The translations under genes were made by a program, and so were the position numbers. From positions 62,001-126,000 of the IMG/VR virus record IMGVR_UViG_3300033143_006101: a stretch of 64,000 nt of DNA. The stretch is one strand, 5' to 3'. This document shows positions 27,132-34,437 of the stretch, piece by piece. Position 1 is the first letter of the stretch. Each line of letters starts with the position of its first letter. This DNA comes from a virus. The notes under the pieces are model-generated. The model saw nothing but the letters and a program-made list of their open reading frames with translations, was not told where the DNA came from and did not search any database.

Positions 27132-27464
27132 CTATTCTCCAGGCATATATATATATATATACCAAGTTAACCAAAATTCTGTAAGAGACATTATATGCCA
27201 TAATCCATTACAACAATGAAGTGAATACTCTAAAGGACAACCATCACAATAAGCACTCATACCTTGTAATTCTGTCGAATATTTTAGTGAATATTTTTGA
27301 CAATATACACAATGATCACCACCCCAGTCTTCTTCTATTGCATTAACCATGGTAGATCTATTTACTTGTCCGAAAAACCATCGCTTTCTAACAAAAACCA
27401 TCATCCTCTTATAGTGTTTAATAGTCTCCGCTTTCACTTCTTCTTGGGTTATTCCTGTTCCCAC
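27132..27464 (-). CDS. Cys-rich hypothetical protein
   Basis: 110 residues with a probable GTG start at 27464 overlapping the upstream gene by 16 nt. CVYC, CDGC and HCC groups suggest a metal site. The C-terminus YIYIYM comes from a TA dinucleotide run in the DNA. Confidence 0.45.
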   Translation of the reverse strand: MGTGITQEEVKAETIKHYKRMMVFVRKRWFFGQVNRSTMVNAIEEDWGGDHCVYCQKYSLKYSTELQGMSAYCDGCPLEYSLHCCNGLWHIMSLTEFWLTWYIYIYMPGE

Positions 27465-27745
27465 TTCTTTACCTTAGTCTCAGTAATAAATGCACTCACA
27501 AATGTATTAATAGCTAACTCCCGGATATCCTCAGTCCAAGGTACATCCTCTAACTCTACCCAATTAGAAACAAATCGTCTAGCAGATAATCTATCATAAT
27601 ACTGGACCACGTTCCACTTATGCCTTTTAGTTTTCCTTTCCTCAATTACATATCTATCAAGCCACAATATATTCCTGCTATACCAAAAAATATATATTTC
27701 CCGGGAAAGATCTTTTTCATTATAATAAACTCGAATATGATCCAT
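27449..27745 (-). CDS. Hypothetical protein, 98 residues
   Basis: AAAGGAGTATTAA leader before the ATG. Trp/Arg-rich, mixed fold. Starts 1 nt after the upstream stop. Unknown. Confidence 0.5.
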   Translation of the reverse strand: MDHIRVYYNEKDLSREIYIFWYSRNILWLDRYVIEERKTKRHKWNVVQYYDRLSARRFVSNWVELEDVPWTEDIRELAINTFVSAFITETKVKKWEQE

Positions 27746-28051
27746 TTAATACTCCTTTATATCATCCCAAGCACTAAGAAGAAAAGTGAGTTCTACTGTA
27801 CCTTCTATCTGCATGAGTAACCATGGATCAGCTGTCTCTTGTTTATTAGCAATATCTGATACAAAATATTCCCGCTTAAGATTTTTTAAAGGAAATTTAC
27901 CATATGTTATTTTTTCCTCAAATTTCTGTAAATGTTTCAGTACTTTGGTGGGTATCTCCTTGGTCCAGTCTTTCAGTAGTAGTATTTTTTTTAATACAAA
28001 AGTTTTATTATTAAGGATAACTTCAGTATTAGTATAATCACAACTATACAT
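27746..28051 (-). CDS. Hypothetical protein, 101 residues
   Basis: Overlaps the upstream gene by 8 nt and lacks its own strong ribosome site, so likely translationally coupled. Beta start, Lys-rich helical middle. Unknown. Confidence 0.5.
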   Translation of the reverse strand: MYSCDYTNTEVILNNKTFVLKKILLLKDWTKEIPTKVLKHLQKFEEKITYGKFPLKNLKREYFVSDIANKQETADPWLLMQIEGTVELTFLLSAWDDIKEY

Positions 28052-28271
28052 AATTTTTTGCTTGAGCAGGACTTGCAGTCTTCAAAAATTGAATCAACTT
28101 CTCATCACAATAAGTCTTTACAAAAGCTTGGAGAATATCTGCCGTCCCTTCCTGTTGATTCGTGAACAACAATAACTCATTCATGGGTATAGCTACCTCA
28201 CCTCCGGATCCAACCTCAGCACCAGTCTCACTAACTGTTCGCATTGTATTATCATCATCTAGTATATGCAT
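28044..28271 (-). CDS. Hypothetical protein, 75 residues
   Basis: TAGGAGGTAAGAT leader. Short VAIPMNELLLF segment resembles that in the 18227 product. Unknown function. Confidence 0.5.
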   Translation of the reverse strand: MHILDDDNTMRTVSETGAEVGSGGEVAIPMNELLLFTNQQEGTADILQAFVKTYCDEKLIQFLKTASPAQAKNYV

Positions 28272-28274
28272 ATC

Positions 28275-28499
28275 TTACCTCCTAATTTTTGGGACTTTTC
28301 TTGGATTTTTTGGAATACAATTAATCGGCCTACCCCTATATTCCCTGAGAGTTAAAGTCAGTAAATCATCCTTTAACGTATAGTTATACATCCTGTAATT
28401 TACACAAGTAGTACCAGTTTCTTCCTTATTAATAGCCGATGAAGGATTGCAAGACACTATACAAATAAATAATATCCATAAAAATGTGGGTTTACGCAT
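28275..28499 (-). CDS. Small lipoprotein
   Basis: 74 residues: basic N-terminus, hydrophobic segment and lipobox IVSC with Cys17, followed by a basic Arg/Pro-rich mature part (NPRKVPKIRR). First gene after a clear promoter; leader TTGGAGATGCGAAC. Envelope localisation is predicted; an exclusion or spanin-like role is possible but unproven. Confidence 0.6.
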   Translation of the reverse strand: MRKPTFLWILFICIVSCNPSSAINKEETGTTCVNYRMYNYTLKDDLLTLTLREYRGRPINCIPKNPRKVPKIRR

Positions 28500-28535
28500 G
28501 TTCGCATCTCCAATATTTTGTATATTTATGTCCCC

Positions 28536-28564
28536 AATATAATCATACGCCTATTAGATGTCAA
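28536..28564 (-). promoter_or_regulatory. Strong sigma70-like promoter, minus strand
   Basis: TTGACA and TATATT with 17-bp spacing, reading leftward, 37 bp before the 28275 gene. Likely drives the lipoprotein-to-pyr operon. Confidence 0.75.
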
Positions 28565-28583
28565 TAGTTTTTTCACGAGACAT

Positions 28584-28610
28584 AAAAAAAGAGAGTTTTT
28601 CAACTCTCTT
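28584..28610 (-). terminator. Minus-strand terminator
   Basis: AAGAGAGTT / AACTCTCTT with loop TTTC (loop GAAA on the minus strand) followed by seven T on the minus strand. Separates the 28654 gene from the promoter at 28536. Confidence 0.8.
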
Positions 28611-28653
28611 CTATATATAAGTATGGATCCAAAGTTATTCATCTTCCATGATT

Positions 28654-28950
28654 TCACCTCCTCTTAGCCTCCAAGCAGTCTAATACCCACTGTAACCGAT
28701 TAACACTAATCTCCCCCTTAAACCACTCATCCCGGGGATACCGATTACACTTATCATAACCAAGCTTTAAGAGCTCAGCACGCACACTCTTCTCTACTTC
28801 CTTAGATACTACCTTAAATATACCAACCATAGAAACATAACTACTATGCGTCTTGTAATGCTTAATCCTGGCATGCGGGTCCTTGGAATAACCTACCTTA
28901 AACCTATCTCTATCTACTACTAAATATATATACATTTCTCGCTCAATCAT
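28654..28950 (-). CDS. GIY-YIG (T5orf172/MUG113-like) protein
   Basis: 98 residues from the ATG at 28950 (GGAAGGA leader; overlaps the upstream stop by 8 nt). YIYLVVDRDRFKVGYSKDPHARIK matches the GIY-YIG variant with GxSxDPxxR; the later EWFKG fits the family's end. Possible small nuclease; activity unproven. Confidence 0.7.
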   Translation of the reverse strand: MIEREMYIYLVVDRDRFKVGYSKDPHARIKHYKTHSSYVSMVGIFKVVSKEVEKSVRAELLKLGYDKCNRYPRDEWFKGEISVNRLQWVLDCLEAKRR

Positions 28951-29176
28951 TAAAAACAATCCTTCCCATTCGTAACCCACTCAATATATTAAATCGGTCA
29001 AACCTGGTTAAACTTTTAGTAACTTTTGCCGATAACACTCCTAACATCCGATTTAAATCAATAGTACCACTATCTAATTTCCAAAATATCTCATCTGAAG
29101 CTAACTCAATCTCACGACCTACTAAGTTATCTACAGTCACACCCTTCAAATTAGCAAACGGTATAATCTTAGGCAT
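28943..29176 (-). CDS. Hypothetical protein, 77 residues
   Basis: ATG abuts the upstream stop (shared base 29176). Mixed fold with a basic C-terminal helix. Unknown. Confidence 0.5.
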   Translation of the reverse strand: MPKIIPFANLKGVTVDNLVGREIELASDEIFWKLDSGTIDLNRMLGVLSAKVTKSLTRFDRFNILSGLRMGRIVFND

Positions 29177-29454
29177 TACTCCACCTTAATCTTTAAATTC
29201 CAGTTCTCCTTCATCACCGTATATAATGTACAGGATAATGTGGAAATCTGTGTCTCTGTAAATTTTAAACCACAATCAATATTAATCGCATGTATTACCT
29301 CATGCAATATAGTTTCTTCCTTGATCTCCCTGGTAGTATCCTTTTCTATCCGTATAATATTATACCTTGTAAGTAACTCCCCAATAGTATGATCATCATC
29401 ATATAAATCCTTAACAAACTTAACCTTATACTTCTTGCCAAGTATATCTATCAT
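29176..29454 (-). CDS. Small HExxH metalloprotease-like protein
   Basis: 92 residues. LHEVIHAI gives the zinc-protease motif (His51, Glu52, His55), preceded by an edge-strand motif IIRIEKD and followed by a helix that could supply a third ligand. Minimal single-domain phage members of this kind resemble ImmA/SprT-type zincins. Proteolysis is inferred; the substrate is unknown. Confidence 0.7.
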   Translation of the reverse strand: MIDILGKKYKVKFVKDLYDDDHTIGELLTRYNIIRIEKDTTREIKEETILHEVIHAINIDCGLKFTETQISTLSCTLYTVMKENWNLKIKVE

Positions 29455-29458
29455 ACTC

Positions 29459-29626
29459 CTACTCTATAAATCCATCTTCAGGATCAGGCTTCGCACCCTT
29501 AAATATAGGCTTCCACCACTCACATGAATGCATGGGCTTAACATAACCTATACCACTATTCTTATCTACACATCTACTCTTAGCACTATAATATGAAGCA
29601 CACGTCTTACATTCCTTATCCTTCAT
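29459..29626 (-). CDS. Small Cys-rich protein, 55 residues
   Basis: Start set at 29626 (ATG two codons after another ATG at 29632), with AAGGAGAGG just upstream. CKTCASYY, C and SCEWW form a four-Cys pattern typical of small phage zinc proteins. Confidence 0.5.
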   Translation of the reverse strand: MKDKECKTCASYYSAKSRCVDKNSGIGYVKPMHSCEWWKPIFKGAKPDPEDGFIE

Positions 29627-29642
29627 ATACATCCTCTCCTTA

Positions 29643-29855
29643 TTAAAATTCAGCACATTGTACTCTATGTACAAGACCACGTAAACATGGTACCCACTCA
29701 TCTAACCCCGTGTCTTCTGTCCTATACATTAACTTATTATCTATACACTTCAACCTCTCGCTAGATACCTCATCACACTTGTAATTCTCTTGTGTCAATG
29801 GACGCTTAGCAGGTCTCTCCACCATCAATATCTGCAATATAATAAAACATATCAA
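29643..29855 (-). CDS. Hypothetical protein, start uncertain
   Basis: 70 residues if read from TTG at 29855. The only good ribosome site (TTGGAGG) lies 7 nt before an in-frame ATT at 29870, so a rare ATT start would add RLKLL and complete a signal-like N-terminus. The mature part has four Cys. No family recognised. Confidence 0.4.
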   Translation of the reverse strand: MICFIILQILMVERPAKRPLTQENYKCDEVSSERLKCIDNKLMYRTEDTGLDEWVPCLRGLVHRVQCAEF

Positions 29856-29903
29856 TAGTTTCAGTCTAATATCATACCTCCAATGCTCGCCTATTCCATA
29901 TAC

Positions 29904-30236
29904 TTATATGTCTCCTACAAAAGTATCTTCCTTCATATAAGTCTTAGCTATCAATACTTGCAAATCAGTAACTGGTTTTCCATGATATATTAATGTACTA
30001 TCCTCTGTCTCTAATGTATCAACAACTTCATTATAATATTTATAAAAACGTGCGTTAGGATCTTCTTTATTTATTATCTCTATCGCTGCATCATAAGCTT
30101 CCCTTAGAGTAAGATAAGGCATCCTATCAAATTCCTTATCACCTTGAAGATTCGATATAATTACTTCATACCTTTCTCTTGACCCTCCAGCACTCCTAAT
30201 CAAACCATCTAAATTCTTAATTTTCTTAATATCCAT
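29904..30236 (-). CDS. Hypothetical protein at head of minus block
   Basis: 110 residues from the ATG at 30236 (GAAGAAG leader); a TTG at 30305 would add a partly hydrophobic 23-residue N-terminus. Helical, with LTLREAYDAAIEII. Rightmost gene of the minus-strand block. Unknown. Confidence 0.5.
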   Translation of the reverse strand: MDIKKIKNLDGLIRSAGGSRERYEVIISNLQGDKEFDRMPYLTLREAYDAAIEIINKEDPNARFYKYYNEVVDTLETEDSTLIYHGKPVTDLQVLIAKTYMKEDTFVGDI

Positions 30237-30396
30237 ACCACTTCTTCCAGTTATCAATAGATAAATAATATGAATTTTTTTCCATTCTTTAAGATTTTTT
30301 TCCAATAATAACCCAAAAAGCTACTAAATGTGCACTATAAAAGATAGAGACCAGGAGGCGAAATTCACCCCCTGAAATATACCAAGGAGAAGAACT

Positions 30397-30555
30397 ATGA
30401 CCTATATCAAACAAAATAACAAAGGTAACTGGGAAACATGGGTTAATAACTACACACAAGTGACGAGATACCTACCTATATCATACATGTCTCGTCACTC
30501 ATTACGACATAACAGTCCAGTAGTACTATCCGCTGCGGGTTATGTAATTTTATAA
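30397..30555 (+). CDS. Small protein with internal inverted repeat, 52 residues
   Basis: AAGGAGAAGAACT precedes the ATG. Polar, Asn/Tyr-rich. A 9-bp inverted repeat (GTGACGAGA, 30460-30468; complement 30490-30498) sits inside it, and the stop runs into the AT-only repeats. First + strand gene after the switch. Confidence 0.45.
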   Translation: MTYIKQNNKGNWETWVNNYTQVTRYLPISYMSRHSLRHNSPVVLSAAGYVIL

Positions 30556-30610
30556 AAAATTATTAATTTTTTATAAAATTATTAATTTTTTATAAAATTA
30601 ATAATTTTTT
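30551..30610. repeat. Three tandem 20-bp AT-only repeats
   Basis: Units 30551-30570, 30571-30590 and 30591-30610 share TATAAAA-TTATTAATTTTT with few changes and contain no G or C. They end 2 bp before a promoter -35 box. Candidate regulator-binding or DNA-unwinding region. Confidence 0.75.
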
Positions 30611-30612
30611 AC

Positions 30613-30641
30613 TTGACGATCAGAATAAATTTGTATATACT
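30613..30641 (+). promoter_or_regulatory. Sigma70-like promoter
   Basis: TTGACG and TATACT with 17-bp spacing, 31 bp before the 30673 gene and directly after the AT repeats. Confidence 0.7.
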
Positions 30642-30672
30642 TATACATACAGGATAAAAAGGAAAATTACAA

Positions 30673-30834
30673 ATGAAAAAAAGATTTTATTATAATGTAG
30701 CTTGCCCCACAAAAAAAGAACGAGATAATTTAAGACAATCAGTTAAAATTCTGGCAGCAAGATTAGGGGTCAATATATGGCAAGCAATAAAAATTGCTGT
30801 AGAAACTTTTAAATATAAAAAGGAAGATAAATGA
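30673..30834 (+). CDS. Small ribbon-helix-helix-like protein, 53 residues
   Basis: Basic; a short N-terminal strand (YYNVACPTKKE) is followed by two helices (NLRQSVKILAARLGVNIWQA), the order of a CopG/Arc-type ribbon-helix-helix repressor. It sits next to AT repeats and a promoter, so autoregulation is an attractive inference. Overlaps the next gene by ATGA. Confidence 0.5.
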   Translation: MKKRFYYNVACPTKKERDNLRQSVKILAARLGVNIWQAIKIAVETFKYKKEDK

Positions 30835-31475
30835 AAAATTCAAGGCAACTTAGAAAAGATTTTAAAAACGTAGGTATCCATATAAAACGATGGGAATTTA
30901 AAGAAGAAAGTACTTTTAAAAAGAGAGCAAAATCTAAAAAAATAAGTGAAAATAAATGTATTATTGAATTTTATAATTTACAAGCAGAAATACACTCAGA
31001 AACACCACGAGATATAGCTAAAGCTCTCATTAATAAATATGATAATGGTGATATTAATACTCTTCATAAATTATTAACTATGGATAAAAATAAAGGCCAT
31101 CTTACTAATTTAACAAGAGAAATATCACAAATAAATAGTGATATTGTAATGATTCCTGTATATCATATTAAATCTCCAGCAAAAGAAATAACATCTCTTA
31201 AAGTTAAACATTTAACCGTGAAACATAATACTACAAATATACAAACACATATTCCAGAGGAAATACCAAGAAATCAAAGTTTAGCAGATCTGATAATGCA
31301 ACCAGATATATTAGCATTACATTATATAAAATTTGCCAAAGGAATTATATCAAGATGTCAAAAAGGTTTAGAATTTAAAGCTATAGAATATGATGTAGAG
31401 AAAATTATTGATATATTACAAAAGATTATAAATACATATATGCCCCAAGTAGAAGAACTTAAAAATAAGCATTAA
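30831..31475 (+). CDS. Basic hypothetical protein, 214 residues
   Basis: Coupled by ATGA to the small DNA-binding-like gene. Lys-rich N-terminus, then helical and beta parts. Gene order (small regulator, then this) recalls phage regulatory or plasmid-type partition loci, but no motif confirms that. Confidence 0.5.
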   Translation: MKNSRQLRKDFKNVGIHIKRWEFKEESTFKKRAKSKKISENKCIIEFYNLQAEIHSETPRDIAKALINKYDNGDINTLHKLLTMDKNKGHLTNLTREISQINSDIVMIPVYHIKSPAKEITSLKVKHLTVKHNTTNIQTHIPEEIPRNQSLADLIMQPDILALHYIKFAKGIISRCQKGLEFKAIEYDVEKIIDILQKIINTYMPQVEELKNKH

Positions 31476-31512
31476 GTTTAATTTTAAAATATTAGATAAA
31501 AGAGAGGACACC

Positions 31513-31758
31513 ATGACAACAAAAAAAACCAAGAAAAAGAAAAAGAAAACAGTAGTAGAAGTAGGTAAAGAATTGATGGACCAAGGAGGTCCCATTCTAG
31601 AAAACCTTGAAGAAGTCCACATAGATCCATTGGAATCTTTTTCTCTTATAGAATTTGAGTTAGGAGCTATCGGTTCTAAAGAAGTATTACAAAATAAAAT
31701 GCACGATGTACTTCTTGAAAAAAGAAGAGAAGAGTTTGAAAAGGAGGAAGATGAATAA
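31513..31758 (+). CDS. N-terminal part of an interrupted conserved phage protein
   Basis: 81 residues: a Lys-run N-terminus, then ESFSLIEFELGAIGSKEVLQ and a Lys/Glu-rich helix, ended by TAA at 31756. The same frame stays open for 179 further codons (to 32295) with family-like sequence, so this appears to be the front part of one gene. GAGAGGACACC leader. Confidence 0.55.
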   Translation: MTTKKTKKKKKKTVVEVGKELMDQGGPILENLEEVHIDPLESFSLIEFELGAIGSKEVLQNKMHDVLLEKRREEFEKEEDE

Positions 31759-32295
31759 AAAAAGGGATATGATAAAAAAAATCCGGATGTAGATTGTTTT
31801 GTAACAGCTCATTGGATTGATCCTAAAAACAAAAAAGTAGGTTTTCCAGCAATAGCTTTTAAAAAATCTTTTGTAATAGCAGCCCGTAATATTTTCGGTC
31901 CTAAAAGTAAAATGAAAACAGCTTTAGATAATGCTATTTTTGTAGTACCAACAGCAAGCCGAGGTCTTATCCCTGTAGATTATAAAAAATACAGCAATAG
32001 TATAGAACTCGGTAATCTTGGTGGACAGAAAAATAAACTATGCCCTTTCTATAGAGCAAAGTTTTCTGATTGGAACTGTAAAGTATTAGTTGTATTCGAT
32101 GAAGATGTAATCTCGTCTCGTCAATTAGTAAAAGCCGTATTAAAAGCAGGAATCTTTGGTGGTATCGGTGCATGGAGAGCAGCAAAATCAGGAACTTACG
32201 GAACCTATACAATAACAAAAATAGGCAGTCAGAGAGTAAGAGAATTGGTTAAATATACCATATCAAAAATAGATTGGGCACAATATATAATTTAA
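31759..32295 (+). pseudogene. C-terminal part of the interrupted phage protein
   Basis: In frame with the upstream gene after a single TAA. Encodes VGFPAIAFKKSFVIAARNIFG, then YRAKFSDWNCKVLVVFDE and GIFGGIGAWRAAKSGTYG, an order I recognise from a widespread phage protein of unknown function (FPAxAFKKA ... AG...VGxGEWRP...G). If translated alone, the first ATG in frame is 31912 (127 residues), with no ribosome site. An alternative entry is ATG 31751 behind AAGGAGG plus a -1 shift on A_AAA_AAA at 31774-31780. Confidence 0.55.
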
Positions 32296-32304
32296 CATAT
32301 AAAT

Positions 32305-32570
32305 GGATTGAACCTTAAGCGGTTTTCTTGATTCACTATCAGGCAATCCGAATTAGATAAAAGATTAGATTAGCTTAGCCAAGAATAGACCAGAGCAGAA
32401 AAGACAAGACGAGTCGGGCAGAATCTACAGCGATTATTAAGGTTCATTACCTTACTGCCCAAATTAGATAAAAGACTAGAATAGATCAGACTAGAATAGC
32501 AAAGAGCAGACTAGATTAGAACAGGAGCAGAACCTATAAGAGGTTATTGAGATTCACTATCTCACTACTC
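32305..32570 (+). ncRNA. Three tandem three-way-junction RNA elements
   Basis: Three elements, 32305-32349, 32416-32460 and 32525-32570, at a period of 109-111 nt. Each folds the same way: a 6-bp closing stem (GGATTG/CAATCC; GGGCAG/CTGCCC; GAGCAG/CTACTC with one mismatch), hairpin A with stem AAYC/GRTT, then a 2-nt joint, then hairpin B of 5 bp with a fixed 7-nt loop TTCAYTA (stems CTTGA, TAAGG, TGAGA). All three stems change sequence while keeping pairing. Spacers are purine-rich and start AATTAGATAAAAGA. No coding frame spans it. Function unknown. Confidence 0.65.
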
Positions 32571-32648
32571 AAATTAAATTCCTCCTTCCCAACCCCAGCT
32601 TGCTCTTAGCTCACATGTGGACCCATAGCTACTTTTATAAGAATGTAC

Positions 32649-32675
32649 TTGACAATTAGTACATATATATATAAT
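32649..32675 (+). promoter_or_regulatory. Sigma70-like promoter
   Basis: TTGACA and TATAAT with 15-bp spacing (slightly short). The -10 box ends 8 bp before the ATG at 32684, so the transcript would be almost leaderless. Confidence 0.65.
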
Positions 32676-32683
32676 AGTCATTT

Positions 32684-32815
32684 ATGGATAAATTTGATTT
32701 CGATAGAAGAAACAATAACCTCAAGTTAGCAAACAAAATAATGGACTACCTGGAAGATTGCCACATATCTGAATGGGAAGAAGGATTCTTAGAAGATATA
32801 CAACAACAACTCTAG
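32684..32815 (+). CDS. Small phage protein interrupted by TAG, 43 residues
   Basis: Acidic helical protein (MDYLEDCHISEWEEGFLEDI) of a style common in phages, whose usual C-terminal part is 'LT-x-x-Q-x-x-x-L-x-x-I'. Here that part (FTLSDAQKDKLDTILDK) follows in the same frame after TAG (32813-32815) and ends at TAA 32878. No ribosome site is present because the promoter is so close. Confidence 0.5.
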   Translation: MDKFDFDRRNNNLKLANKIMDYLEDCHISEWEEGFLEDIQQQL

Positions 32816-32901
32816 TTCCCCTTCTTTACACTATCCGACGCTCAGAAAGATAAACTAGACACTATCCTGGATAAATAACCTTCACTCACCTCGTATGGTA
32901 T

Positions 32902-33054
32902 TTACATATCCTCAAATAAACGCTCCCACATCTCCCACTCCTCATCATCTATCTCCGGAATACCTTCAAAGAACATGTCTATTAGTAACTCCTCACAATC
33001 ATCCCAATCCAATACCTCACGCCTCCTGAAAAACTTCCTCAACCTCTCAAACAT
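32902..33054 (-). CDS. Small acidic protein, 50 residues
   Basis: ATG at 33054 with TAGGAGGTAGTGAT leader. Basic start (ERLRKFFRRR) then a very acidic helix (EIDDEEWEMWERLFEDM). Isolated minus-strand gene; convergent with the 32684 gene. Unknown. Confidence 0.5.
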   Translation of the reverse strand: MFERLRKFFRRREVLDWDDCEELLIDMFFEGIPEIDDEEWEMWERLFEDM

Positions 33055-33226
33055 ATCACTACCTCCTATCAGTCTTACTCTATATAAACGTAAAACTACC
33101 CCAAACCATGAACCAAAATAAACCCTCAACCTACCCCCAACTTGCCCCTGGCTCACTCCTAACTCGCGTATTACCCCCTCTCACTCCTAATTCACTCCTA
33201 ACTCGCGTGTGAACCGGTGTAATTAA

Positions 33227-33240
33227 CTATGGATCCATAG
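33227..33240. repeat. GGATCC-centred palindrome, copy 2
   Basis: CTATGGATCCATAG inside a perfect 20-bp palindrome TAACTATGGATCCATAGTTA (33224-33243). Confidence 0.85.
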
Positions 33241-33368
33241 TTACTTTATAAAATTATTAATTCTATTTCCAGCAAAAAATTAGTCTCACAGACAAGAGAG
33301 GCTGGGTACCCACCCGTCACCACCGGTGGTCAGATGTTGAAAGGGGTACATTATAGACCACCCTCAAT

Positions 33369-33473
33369 AATTGACCATCATCAAAAGTTGACCGGACTAC
33401 AATTGACCATCATCAAAAGTTGACTAGGCAATGACTGACCACACGGGATTATGTCCCCTGTCAAAAGTTGACC
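33369..33473. repeat. 24-bp direct repeats
   Basis: AATTGACCATCATCAAAAGT + TGAC occurs at 33369-33392 and 33401-33424; a shortened copy TCAAAAGTTGACC is at 33461-33473. Spacing 32 and 60 bp. Iteron-like. Confidence 0.75.
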
Positions 33474-33507
33474 TACTCAAATTTTTATGGAATAAAAGCC
33501 CAAAACT

Positions 33508-33751
33508 GTCAGTTTTTCGGAATTCCCAATACTCGGTGCAAGCTCGTCACAGGGATGGATGTCCTAGAGTTTGAGTCTGGTAAAGCAGTAATACCAGCAT
33601 AGACAGATATAGCTAATCATTAGACATATCTGTCTATGCTGGTGTTGGACTGAACAGATTTCCGGCTTTTGTCGGTTTTTCGGAATTTCCAATACTTGCA
33701 TCCAGTCAGTCTGGTTTGATAGATTGACTGCCTTATTGAGGATGGATGTCC
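33508..33751. repeat. Duplicated TTTTTCGGAATT module
   Basis: A 26-bp segment (GTCRGTTTTTCGGAATTYCC plus AATACT) at 33508-33533 recurs at 33671-33696; each is followed by an identical GGATGGATGTCC (33553-33564 and 33740-33751). The second copy has a longer insert with its own stem. Confidence 0.7.
33593..33643. other. 18-bp perfect hairpin
   Basis: 33593-33610 pairs without mismatch with 33626-33643 around a 15-nt loop that is itself partly palindromic (CTAATCATTAG). No T-run, so not a normal terminator. Confidence 0.8.
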
Positions 33752-34059
33752 AACAGGTAAGGTATAATAGCCCGATCTTGAAAGAGATCATAGCTGTTCT
33801 ATATGCGGGGTGAAAAGGTGCGAGAATTATGAACCGCACTATAGACTAATGATAGAGACATAGTTCTCTGTGGATTAAGACTTTCACTAACTATATATAG
33901 ACGAAGGTATGCGTCCACAAAGCCAACCTCCGGCTGAGGACTATAAACTATAGGGGGTGGGGTGATTAAGTTCACTTAAACGCCCCTCCTTTTCCCTGCC
34001 CATCCACCATGCATGTATTATGGTAGGGTGGTCAGAGATTGACCCCTTTGGAGGTTGTA

Positions 34060-34425
34060 ATGAGAAACAATTATTACAAGGAGTTTTTACAGGCTAACGG
34101 TTTGCTTTCTAAGTTTAATACTTGGAAGACAGAGCAGGTAGCAAAGAATCGGTATGACAAGATCAAGGATCAGGTTAAGTTTTATCATCTTGATTTTGAT
34201 CTGGAGAACGCATCTGTTGTGATCACTTTTGATCGTGCAGATCAGTATCCGACCGGAGATCATATTTGTTATAAAGATAACAATTGGTCTTTTGGTAGCA
34301 AGTCAACTGCTCAATCTATGAGTAAGGTTAAGACTGCTCATGGTGATTGCTATCCTATGCAAGATGCACTCCGCAAGTTGAAGTTCTTGCCTGTAGATAC
34401 AACTCACAAAGAATACCGTAGATAG
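34060..34425 (+). CDS. Hypothetical protein, 121 residues
   Basis: ATG at 34060 with GGAGGTTGTA leader; an upstream TTG is ignored. Tyr/Lys-rich, mixed fold with YHLDFDLENASVVITFDRAD. First of the long + strand small-gene block. Unknown. Confidence 0.55.
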   Translation: MRNNYYKEFLQANGLLSKFNTWKTEQVAKNRYDKIKDQVKFYHLDFDLENASVVITFDRADQYPTGDHICYKDNNWSFGSKSTAQSMSKVKTAHGDCYPMQDALRKLKFLPVDTTHKEYRR

Positions 34426-34437
34426 TTTAAGTGCATG

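Larger units (their letters stand above)
33055..34059. other. 1-kb gene-poor, repeat-rich segment
   Basis: No convincing gene. It holds a GGATCC palindrome (33227), two and a half 24-bp repeats (33369-33473), two copies of a 26-bp plus 12-bp module (33508-33564 and 33671-33751), an 18-bp perfect hairpin (33593-33643) and further GC-richer stem-loops up to 34000. Candidate replication origin, packaging or structured-RNA region. Confidence 0.6.

Noticed and set aside
27140-27170. TA dinucleotide run as a regulatory element
   Set aside because: It lies inside the coding frame of the 27132 gene (YIYIYM) and can be explained by slippage.
32305-32570. Three tRNA genes in tandem
   Set aside because: Arm sizes recall D and anticodon arms, but there is no T-arm, no CCA-side acceptor of 7 bp, no 2-nt acceptor/D linker, and T at position 37 in all three loops.
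33564-33839. 91-codon minus-strand frame in the repeat region
   Set aside because: Passes through a perfect 18-bp hairpin and duplicated modules; no ribosome site; composition not gene-like.
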